7,982 bases of DNA from an uncultured Syntrophobacterales bacterium (GTDB lineage Bacteria > Desulfobacterota > Syntrophia > Syntrophales > UBA5619): the NCBI GenBank assembly GCA_903903205.1, contig CAIUXU010000135.1, positions 1 to 7,982 of the forward strand, read 5' to 3'. This document shows, in pieces, positions 1-7,200 of this stretch. The stretch's first letter is position 1, and each line of letters begins with the position of its first letter. Below the pieces are notes generated by a model. It was given only the letters and a program-made list of their open reading frames with translations, was not told where the DNA came from and did not search any database. The position numbers and the translations under genes were made by a program.

Positions 1-84
1 AAACCGGAATCCAGAAATTTCAGCGTGTTACAAAAACGCTGGACACCGGTTTTCACCGGTGTGACGACTTTTGACGAGGTCGTC
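1..84. repeat. Dispersed palindromic repeat, copy 1 (left part cut by window edge)
   Basis: This is the right part of an element seen complete near the other end of the window. Bases 1-84 align without gaps to 7813-7896, with five mismatches (positions 2, 16, 23, 24 and 38), and bases 39-84 are identical. Identity stops abruptly after position 84, where both copies end in GTCGTC, which marks the right boundary. It contains a perfect 8-bp hairpin (43-50 with 55-62, TTTC loop), a central hairpin (CAGCGT 21-26 with ACGCTG 36-41) and the right terminal repeat at 65-84. The missing left end should be about 49 bases upstream of the window. It looks like a REP/BIME-type or MITE-like non-coding repeat. 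Confidence 0.85.
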
Positions 85-97
85 ATAATTCTGCGGA

Positions 98-103
98 TAT
101 AAT
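98..103 (+). promoter_or_regulatory. Possible -10 box for the sugar-acid operon
   Basis: A perfect TATAAT lies about 110 bases upstream of the kinase start. No good -35 hexamer sits 16-18 bases upstream. The nearest strong match, TTGACG at 71-76 in the end of the repeat, is 21 bases away, which is too far for normal sigma-70 spacing. The promoter is therefore weak or activator-dependent, or the match is chance. No operator-like palindrome or riboswitch-like structure was seen in the rest of the leader (104-213). Confidence 0.3.
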
Positions 104-199
104 ACCAGTGCGGCAAAAAAACAACTGGGACAGCCTCTAATACGTTGCTGGGCAAGAACGCGCAATCCGGCTTTCCGTGAAAAAGGCGCTTGGAAAATT

Positions 200-203
200 G
201 GAG
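200..203 (+). promoter_or_regulatory. Ribosome binding site deciding the kinase start
   Basis: GGAG lies 10 bases before the ATG at 214. It supports that ATG over the in-frame TTG at 190, which has only AAGG three bases upstream. The family motif begins about 17 residues after the ATG, as expected. Confidence 0.55.
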
Positions 204-213
204 TTTACAACCT

Positions 214-1551
214 ATGAACGAACCCACCCGAAAACTGGAAAAACAACGCTGTCTGATCATCGCCGATGACCTGACCGGCGGGGCCGATACCGGTGTGAAG
301 TTTGCAAAGCGGGGGCTGAAGACGCTGCTGCTCTCCTTCGGGGCGGACGGTTCCGCGCCGTTTGCCGACCATGCAACGCAGGAGCCGGATCTTCTGGTCG
401 TCAACACAATCTCCCGGGGTCTCTCGCCGGTCAAGGCAGCGGAAACGATTTCCAAACTTCTGAAGAGTTTCGCACCGGAAGAATTCCCGATTCTTTACAA
501 GAAGATCGATTCCACGCTGCGCGGAAATGTCGGCGCCGAGATCGATGCCATCCTGCGGGAAACGTCTCTCCCGCTCTGTTTTCTGGCTCCCTCCTACCCG
601 GAGCAGAACCGGATTCTAAAGGCTGGAATCATGATGGTAGGCGAAAAACCGATAGCACTCACGGAGGCCGCAGCGGATGCAGCCTCGCCCGTCCGGGAAT
701 CCAATGTCGTCAATTTGCTGGCCCGGCAGACCTCGCTACCCGTCGGGCGGATTGATTGGACCGATGTGGCGTCCGGGACGGAAGCCCTGCGGCGGGCGGT
801 GGAAAAAGAGCGAAAGGCGGGCCGACGGATCATCGTCTTCGATGCGGTAAGCCGCCGGGATCTGGCTGTAATTGCCGATGTTGCCTTCGCGATGGAGAGG
901 ATGCCGCTGCTCGCCGGTTCCGCGGGCCTGGCCGGGGAGATCGCCAAACGGCTGGTTTCCAACGAGGTCAGCCTTGTTCCTGAGGGTCCGGCGGCAGGCA
1001 GGACCTTCCGCCATCTCTTCATCGTCAGCGGCAGCGCCTCTGCTGTGGCCCGCCTGCAATCGGCGCGACTCGAGGAAGCCGGCCTTGCCGTGTTCGAGCT
1101 TCCCCGCTCGTTTCTGGACGAAAATGGCGGAGGCGCTGCGGATGAGCGGCAGCAGTTTGCAGGCCGGATCGGGATTGCGCTGACATGCGGTTCCGTCATC
1201 TTCAGGACCATTACCGAACGGCTTTCCGTAGCCGGAGATGATAACATTCCGCTTCATCAGCGGATCACCGGCCTGCTGGCCGATGTCGCGGTGGCGGCTC
1301 TGGAAGCGGCACAGGTGAACGCCCACGACGATCTGGCCTTGATCCTGACCGGCGGGGATACGGCGCTGGCTGTTCTGCAACGGTTGGACCTCACGGGATT
1401 GGAGATCGAAGGGGAGCTGCCGGGGGGGAGCGTCCGCGGGCGCCTGCGGGGCGGACGCTGGGATGGGCTCGCTGTCGTCACCAAGGCCGGCGCTTTCGGA
1501 GAGGATGACACCCTGGTGCGAGTGATGGAACGGCTGATCGTTCCCCTATAG
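214..1551 (+). CDS. Four-carbon acid sugar kinase family protein (DUF1537; D-threonate/D-erythronate kinase-like)
   Basis: This is a 445-residue cytoplasmic kinase, the normal length for the family. It would use ATP to phosphorylate a C4 sugar acid (D-threonate, D-erythronate or a 3-oxo-tetronate) at the terminal hydroxyl. The N-terminal domain (about 1-245) shows ADDLTGGAD at 17-25, KKIDSTLRG at 96-104, PVRES at 159-163 and LAGSAGLA at 233-240. The C-terminal nucleotide-binding domain (about 265-440) shows VSGSAS at 271-276, TGGDT at 379-383 and KAGAFG at 424-429. Both domains look intact. The next gene encodes a PdxA2-type dehydrogenase, which points to D-threonate or D-erythronate rather than a 3-oxo-tetronate, since no OtnC-type aldolase or OtnI isomerase is present. 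Family assignment is firm; the substrate is inferred. An in-frame TTG at 190 would add eight residues but has the poorer ribosome site. Confidence 0.93.
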   Translation: MNEPTRKLEKQRCLIIADDLTGGADTGVKFAKRGLKTLLLSFGADGSAPFADHATQEPDLLVVNTISRGLSPVKAAETISKLLKSFAPEEFPILYKKIDSTLRGNVGAEIDAILRETSLPLCFLAPSYPEQNRILKAGIMMVGEKPIALTEAAADAASPVRESNVVNLLARQTSLPVGRIDWTDVASGTEALRRAVEKERKAGRRIIVFDAVSRRDLAVIADVAFAMERMPLLAGSAGLAGEIAKRLVSNEVSLVPEGPAAGRTFRHLFIVSGSASAVARLQSARLEEAGLAVFELPRSFLDENGGGAADERQQFAGRIGIALTCGSVIFRTITERLSVAGDDNIPLHQRITGLLADVAVAALEAAQVNAHDDLALILTGGDTALAVLQRLDLTGLEIEGELPGGSVRGRLRGGRWDGLAVVTKAGAFGEDDTLVRVMERLIVPL

Positions 1552-1640
1552 CCGGGACATGGGCAAGGGGCGACAAGATTGGCGGAAACAACGGTGGACA
1601 AAATCGGGTAGATGCAATAAGGAAATCTGCAAGAGAATCT

Positions 1641-1667
1641 ATGAGGAAATTTATGAGGGAACCCATG
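1641..1667 (+). promoter_or_regulatory. Three stacked in-frame ATG starts with interleaved ribosome sites
   Basis: In-frame ATGs occur at 1641, 1653 and 1665, exactly 12 bases apart. The first two are part of ATGAGG, so each supplies a GAGG-type ribosome site for the next start (GAGGAA at 1643-1648, GAGGGA at 1655-1660). The third ATG fits the family N-terminus (MKKPLIGISVGDPAG) and is preceded by the strongest purine tract, though with a short spacing of four bases. The two upstream starts would add eight or four residues. Confidence 0.5.
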
Positions 1668-2699
1668 AAAAAACCATTGATCGGAATCAGTGTCGGCGAT
1701 CCGGCGGGGATCGGGCCGGAGATTGCGGCGAAGACCCTGGCCATGCCGGAGATCTATGAGATGTGCAGACCGTTGCTGGTCGCGGAGTCGCGGATGATGC
1801 GGGAGGCCGTCCGATTTTCCGGGCTGGAGCTTGAAGTCCGCGCTGTGAATACCCCCGGGGAGGGTCTCTACCGGTGCGGCGTCATGGATGTGCTGGATCT
1901 GAAGAACATCGAGCCGGCCGCCATTCGGCACAAGGTCGCCGCCGCAGAAACGGGCCGAGCCTCCTTTGAATACGTCAGGAAGGTGATCGACCTGGCCATG
2001 GCCGGCGAAATCGACGCCACGGTGACCGGGCCGATCAGCAAGGAAGCCATCAACCTGGCCGGTTTCCAGTATGCCGGACATACAGAGATTTACGCCGAAT
2101 TCACCCATACGAAAGACTACGCGATGATGCTGGCGAACGACCAGTTCCGGGTGATCCATGTCTCCACCCATATATCGATGCGCGAGGCCTGCAATCGCGT
2201 AAAGAAGGAGCGCGTCTGCCGGGTCATCCGGCTGGGACACGATGCCGTGCGGAAGCTTGGGGTGGAAAACCCGCGGATCGCCGTGGCGGGGCTGAACCCC
2301 CATGCGGGGGAGGCTGGCCTTATGGGCCGCGAGGAGATCGAGGAGATCGAACCGGCCATCCTGCAAGTCCGCACGGAAGGGATCAACGTCGAGGGGCCCA
2401 GTCCCCCCGACACAATCTTTTCCAAGATGCAAGGCGGGCAATACGATCTGGTGGTGGTCATGTACCACGACCAGGGGCATATCCCCACAAAACTCATCGG
2501 CTTCCAGTACGACGCCAAAACCAACACATGGGGAAGCATTTCCGGCGTCAACATCACCTGCGGTCTGCCCATCATCCGGGTTTCCGTGGACCACGGGACC
2601 GCCTTCGGCAAGGCGGGCGAGGGCCGGGCCAACCCGGAGAGTCTGGTGGATGCGCTCCGGATCGCGGCCCGCTTTGCTTCGCCCGGTTCATCCTCATAA
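1665..2699 (+). CDS. pdxA2: PdxA2-type 4-phospho-D-threonate/erythronate 3-dehydrogenase
   Basis: This 344-residue protein is a full-length PdxA-family, metal- and NAD(P)-dependent decarboxylating dehydrogenase. It would oxidise a 4-phospho tetronate at C3, with loss of CO2, to dihydroxyacetone phosphate. GDPAGIGPE lies near the N-terminus (about 11-19). The three metal-binding histidines are visible: H169 in VSTHIS, H213 in GLNPHAGE and H268 in MYHDQGHIP, matching E. coli PdxA H166, H211 and H266. SVDHGTAFGKAGEGRA lies near the C-terminus. HDQGHIPTKL, in place of the HDQGLPVLK of vitamin B6 PdxA, is what I associate with the PdxA2 branch. The kinase directly upstream supports the catabolic role. 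An automated pipeline may call it 4-hydroxythreonine-4-phosphate dehydrogenase (PdxA); a B6 role cannot be excluded from sequence alone but the context argues against it. The gap to the kinase is 113 bases with no terminator. Confidence 0.92.
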   Translation: MKKPLIGISVGDPAGIGPEIAAKTLAMPEIYEMCRPLLVAESRMMREAVRFSGLELEVRAVNTPGEGLYRCGVMDVLDLKNIEPAAIRHKVAAAETGRASFEYVRKVIDLAMAGEIDATVTGPISKEAINLAGFQYAGHTEIYAEFTHTKDYAMMLANDQFRVIHVSTHISMREACNRVKKERVCRVIRLGHDAVRKLGVENPRIAVAGLNPHAGEAGLMGREEIEEIEPAILQVRTEGINVEGPSPPDTIFSKMQGGQYDLVVVMYHDQGHIPTKLIGFQYDAKTNTWGSISGVNITCGLPIIRVSVDHGTAFGKAGEGRANPESLVDALRIAARFASPGSSS

Positions 2700-2710
2700 C
2701 GGTTCATCCC

Positions 2711-4156
2711 ATGGAATCCAGTCGGAAAAGCGAAAGCAGCGAAACGAACAACGGCGGCCCAAACGCAAGTAAAAATGAATGGCGGGCACTCCTGATCACC
2801 GTTTTTCTGGCGGGATTGTCGGTGGCCCTGATGGCCCTGCCGACGCCTGCCGGTCTCTCCGTTGCGGGGCAGCGCGTTCTGGCCGTGGCTGTTCTGGCGA
2901 TCGGTCTGTGGTGCACCGATGCGATTCCTGCCGCTGTGACCGGGATACTGCTTGTGATCGCGCTTGTGCTCTCCCGGGGTGTGCCGGGCTTGCCGGAAGC
3001 GCTGGTGGGTTTTGCTGAACCGGTGGCCTACTTCCTGATCGGCGTGCTGACCATTGGCCTTGCGGTGTTGCGAAGCGGCCTTGCCGAGCGGGTGGCCCGT
3101 TTTTTTCTCCGGCGCTGCGAGGGAAGTTCGCGTGCGCTTTACGTGGAAATGTTGCTATCATTTCCGTTGCTCACGCTTCTGCTCCCGTCGGCGACCACCC
3201 GGACGGGCATTCTCATTTTCGTCTATGAACAGGCGCTGGACCTCGGCCATGTGCCCAAAGGCGCGCCGCTTGCCAAGGCGATCATGCTGGCGCTTGGCTC
3301 GATCAACCGTCTCGCCTCCACCATACTGCTGACCGGCGGAATCACCCCGGTTTTGGCGGCCTCGCTGATCGGCGGAATCTCCTGGGGCCGCTGGCTTACG
3401 CTCATGTGCGTGCCCTATGGCATGCTGCTCGTCATTGGCGCCCTCCTGATTTATCTGCTCCACCGCAAGGGATTCCACGTGCCGCTCTCTTCGCTGCCGA
3501 CCAGTGAACCGCAGCCTTTCTCCGGAAAGGAGATCCGGACGCTTGTAATTACTATCGGGGCTTCACTGCTGTGGCTGACGGATGCCTGGCATCACTGGAA
3601 TCCCGCCCTGCCGGCGATTCTCGCCTGGGCCTGCCTGCTGACGCCGGGGATCGGGGTGCTAACATGGAAGGAGTTTGAGCAGGGTTTTGGCTGGGCCAAT
3701 TTTTTTGTGATCGCCTCCTCGCTGTCGCTGGCCCGTGCGCTCGACGGCAGCGGCGCCGGCGCCTGGATCGCGGAGATGATCGTGCGCGGGATGCCGGCAT
3801 TTTCGCAACAGCCAATCCTTGTCGTGGTCGTGCTGCTCCTGGCCGCCGCGCTGCTCCGCCTGCTCATCCCCAACATCGCCGGTTTCCTGGCGACGACCAT
3901 CCCGATTGCGATGTCGATCGGCTCGGCCACAGGGCTCAACCCCGCCATCTGCGGGCTTGCGGTGATGATTGCCGGCGATGCCGTCCTGTATTATCCGGCG
4001 CAGAGCGCCTCGTCCCTGGTGGTCTATGAAAGGGGCCACCTTACGGCGATGGAAATCTTCCGTTTTGGATTGTGGATGACGCTCGTCGCCTATCTGGTGG
4101 TCCTGTTCGTCGCGCTGCCGTATTGGCAGGCGATCGGCGAGCCGCTGCGCCTTTAA
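2711..4156 (+). CDS. DASS/SLC13-type anion permease (probable C4 sugar acid importer)
   Basis: This 481-residue polytopic inner-membrane protein has the length of divalent anion:Na+ symporter family members. A hydrophilic tail rich in Ser, Asn and Glu (1-24) is followed by about 11-12 hydrophobic segments, the first at about 26-44. Two re-entrant-loop-like motifs fall where DASS carriers bind Na+ and substrate: PSATTRT at 159-165 and PNIAGF at 387-392. They differ from the SNT motifs of VcINDY-like members. The C-terminus has the family look (PAQSASSLVVYERGHL, then a last helix and YWQAIG). The start is 11 bases after the pdxA2 stop with no clear ribosome site, so translation is probably coupled. 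The next in-frame Met is residue 41, inside the first helix, so 2711 is the sensible start. The open frame extends back to 2528 but would overlap pdxA2. A role importing D-threonate or D-erythronate is inferred from the operon; a di- or tricarboxylate is the alternative. Confidence 0.85.
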   Translation: MESSRKSESSETNNGGPNASKNEWRALLITVFLAGLSVALMALPTPAGLSVAGQRVLAVAVLAIGLWCTDAIPAAVTGILLVIALVLSRGVPGLPEALVGFAEPVAYFLIGVLTIGLAVLRSGLAERVARFFLRRCEGSSRALYVEMLLSFPLLTLLLPSATTRTGILIFVYEQALDLGHVPKGAPLAKAIMLALGSINRLASTILLTGGITPVLAASLIGGISWGRWLTLMCVPYGMLLVIGALLIYLLHRKGFHVPLSSLPTSEPQPFSGKEIRTLVITIGASLLWLTDAWHHWNPALPAILAWACLLTPGIGVLTWKEFEQGFGWANFFVIASSLSLARALDGSGAGAWIAEMIVRGMPAFSQQPILVVVVLLLAAALLRLLIPNIAGFLATTIPIAMSIGSATGLNPAICGLAVMIAGDAVLYYPAQSASSLVVYERGHLTAMEIFRFGLWMTLVAYLVVLFVALPYWQAIGEPLRL

Positions 4157-4170
4157 GTTCCATTTGAATC

Positions 4171-4248
4171 ATGAATTTTCTGAGAAACCCCTTAATACTG
4201 AAAGAACTGAGCCAGATGACCAACCAAACCCTGATTGGCAGGAAGTAA
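4171..4248 (+). CDS. Possible 25-residue small ORF ahead of the sensor kinase
   Basis: An ATG at 4171 opens a 25-codon frame that stops with TAA at 4246-4248, within the ribosome binding region of the sensor kinase. Translation ending there could couple to the kinase start at 4261. No ribosome site precedes it, and its peptide (starting MNFLRNPLILKEL) matches no leader peptide I know. It may be chance. Confidence 0.15.
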   Translation: MNFLRNPLILKELSQMTNQTLIGRK

Positions 4249-4254
4249 AGGGAG
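4248..4254 (+). promoter_or_regulatory. Ribosome binding site of the sensor kinase
   Basis: AAGGGAG with six bases before the ATG at 4261 is a strong site and fixes this start. The first membrane helix follows at residue 25, as expected for a signal-anchor sensor. Confidence 0.7.
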
Positions 4255-4260
4255 CCGCAA

Positions 4261-7200
4261 ATGACAACGACAACACACAGACCACCAACGACATTCAGTG
4301 CAATCTTTCAGTGGCGGTCGCTCAAGACGAGGGTGATTATCTTCACACTGTCCATTTTCCTGATCGGCATCTGGTCACTGGCGTTTTATGGTGGCCAGAT
4401 GCTCCACAAGGATATGGAGCACCTGTTGGGTGAACAACAATTTTCGACAGTTTCTTTTATAGCAGCAGAAGTGAACGCCGAGTTTGGCGCGCGGGTAGAA
4501 GCGTTGAAAACCATTGCCAAAAGAATTACCCCAGCCATGATAAGCAATCCCAAAAACCTCCAAACATTGCTGGAAGACCAGCCGATTTTTTATTTGCTGT
4601 TTAACAATGGTGTCGCAGTCGGGGGTCTTGATGGGACAGTGATTGCCGAATTTCCTCCCCTGCCTGGACGTCTTGGGGCCAATTTCATGGAAAGAGATTA
4701 CATCATCGGCCCGCTCAAGGAAGGGAAAGTGACAATCGGCAGGCCGGTCATGAGCAAGCTAATGCATGCTCCGGCTTTCGTCATAGCCGTTCCCATTCGC
4801 GATGCACAGGAAAAGGTTATTGGTGTTATTGCTGGAGTAACCGACTTGCGCCTGCCCAATTTTCTGGATAAGGTTACAGAAAGCCGCTACGGCAAGACTG
4901 GCGGTTATCAGCTCATAGCGCCGCAACACAAGCTGATTGTCACTGGCACCGATAAGAGCCGTATCATGCAGCCGATCGCCGCTCCCGGAATAAACCCGTT
5001 GTTCGACCGATACCTGCAAGGCTTTGAGGGGTCTGGTGTTGTAGTGGATTCCCGTGGTTTAGAGGTGTTGCTGTCTGCGAAACAAATCCCCATGGCAGGC
5101 TGGTTTATTGTTGCCAGAATGCCCACGGAAGAAGCCTTTGCCCCGGTCCATGCTTTGCAGAAGCGAGTGCTCTTGGCGACGATCTTCCTGACCCTGTTGC
5201 TGGGTGTATTGACGTGGTGGATGTTAAAACGTCAACTTGCACCCATATTTACCACCATCGGGACACTGGCCGCCCTGTCGGATTCAGACCAGCCATCACA
5301 CCCCCTACCCATCACAAGGGAAGACGAAATCGGCAAACTCATTGGCGGCTTCAATCACCTGCTGGAAACCTTGGGGAAACGAGAAGAAGCGTTGCAGGAG
5401 AGTGAAGACAGGCAAAAGAGAATGCTTGCTAATATATCGGATGTAATCGCGATAATGGATAAAGATGGAACCCTGAAATACAAGAGCCCGAATATCAAGA
5501 AATGGTTCGGCTGGCAGCCCGAAGACCTTGTCGGCGCCGATGGATGGGAAACGGTTCATCCCGAGGACATCGATCGCATACAGAAAGAGTTCTTTACGCT
5601 TCTTGATGAAGACAATTCTGTAAAAACAGTGGAATACAGGTATAAATGTAAGGATGGGAGCTACAAGTTGATAGAACTCACCGCTGTTAATCTTACAAAT
5701 GACCCCCTTATCCACGGCGTCTTAATGAATTACCGTGACATCACCGACCGCAGGCAGTCGGAGGAGGAAGTGGGCAAGGAGCGCAATCTCATTGCGAATA
5801 TAATGGAAACCAGCCCTGTGGGAATAACAACCGTCGATTCCATGGGAAGAATCACCTTTGCGAACTCAAAAGCCATCGCCATACTGGGTCTTGCCAAAGA
5901 CCAGGGTTCCCAACTAACCTATAATGCACCGACGTGGTGCATTTCCGCTCTCGACGGAAAGCCATTCCCCGAGGACAGGCTTCCATTCACCTTGGTCATG
6001 TCTACGGGGAAAGCTGTTTTTGATGTTCAGCATGCGATTCAATGGCCTGATGGGAAACGAATATTGCTCTCGATCAATGGTGCGCCGATGATCGATGCAA
6101 GCGGCCAAGTAAACGGGATGGTTGCATCCATTGATGATATCACCGTGCGTAAACAGGCAGAAGAAAACTACCGGACGCTATTCCGCGAGATGATAGACGG
6201 TTTCGCGCTGCACGAGATCATATGCGACGAAGAGGGACTTCCGATTGACTACCGCTTCCTGGCCGTCAATCCGGCCTTCGAACATATGACTGGCCTGAAG
6301 GCGGAAGAACTTGTGGGTCGGACTGTCCTTGGTGTGTTGCCCAAAACTGAGCGGTACTGGATCGAGACTTACGGCAGGGTTGCGCTTACCGGTGAACCGG
6401 TCTTGTTCGAAAACTACGCCGTTGAACTGGGAAAACATTTCGAGGTGACCGCCTTTCAGTCCGCGCCCAAACAGTTTGCTTGCATCTTCGCCGATATTAC
6501 TGACCGCAAGCGGGCGGAGGAGGAGCGGGCTAAACTTGAAGCGCAACTCCAGCAGGCTCAGAAGATGGAGTCAGTGGGTCGGTTAGCTGGTGGTGTCGCT
6601 CACGATTTCAACAATATGCTGGGAGTGATCCTCGGGCATGCCGAGATAGCCTTGGACCAGGTTGATCCTGCTCAGCCGCTCCATGCCGATCTCCAGGAAA
6701 TCAGGAATGCCGCCAATCGCTCCGCTGACCTCACGCGCCAGCTCCTGGCCTTCGCGCGCAAGCAGGTGGTTTCCCCAAAAGTGCTCGACATGAACGATAC
6801 CATTTCGGGGATGCTCAAAATGCTGCAGCGTCTTATCGGTGAGGATATCAATCTGGCATGGCTGCCGGCAGCTCATCTTTGGCCTGTCAACATAGATCCA
6901 TCCCAACTCGACCAGATTCTGGCAAACCTGTGTATCAATGCCCGCGACGCCATAGCTGGTGTTGGCAGGATAACCATCGAAACAGAAAATATCGACTTCG
7001 ACAACACATATTGCACCGATCATCCTGGCTTTACCCCTGGAGAGTATGCCCTGCTCACCGTAAGCGACGATGGCTGTGGCATGGATAGAGAGACCGTAGA
7101 TAAAATATTTGAGCCGTTTTTCACAACCAAAGGGATTGGGAAAGGTACGGGTCTCGGTCTGGCCACGATCTATGGTATCGTCAAACAAAACAGCGGCTTC

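Noticed and set aside
190..213. TTG start giving an eight-residue longer sugar acid kinase
   Set aside because: Its ribosome site is poorly placed, while the ATG at 214 has GGAG ten bases upstream and gives the usual family N-terminus.
1257..2594. Long minus-strand open frame of 445 codons
   Set aside because: It is antisense to the kinase and pdxA2 genes, which have clear family motifs. High GC content creates long open antisense frames, and its translation has no recognisable domain.
2528..2710. Upstream extension of the permease frame
   Set aside because: It overlaps the conserved C-terminus of PdxA2 and translates to a polar, low-sense sequence. The ATG at 2711 fits.
214..4156. Vitamin B6 synthesis locus because of the PdxA-family gene
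   Set aside because: No other B6 gene is nearby, the adjacent kinase is of the DUF1537 catabolic type, and the HDQGHIP motif fits PdxA2 better than biosynthetic PdxA.
4157..4260. Terminator or sigma-70 promoter between permease and sensor kinase
   Set aside because: No stem with a T run was seen. The best -35-like TTGAAT (4164-4169) has no -10 at acceptable spacing.
4164..4433. 89-codon plus-strand frame overlapping the sensor kinase start
   Set aside because: It runs out of frame over the first membrane helix of the kinase, has no ribosome site and no recognisable domain.
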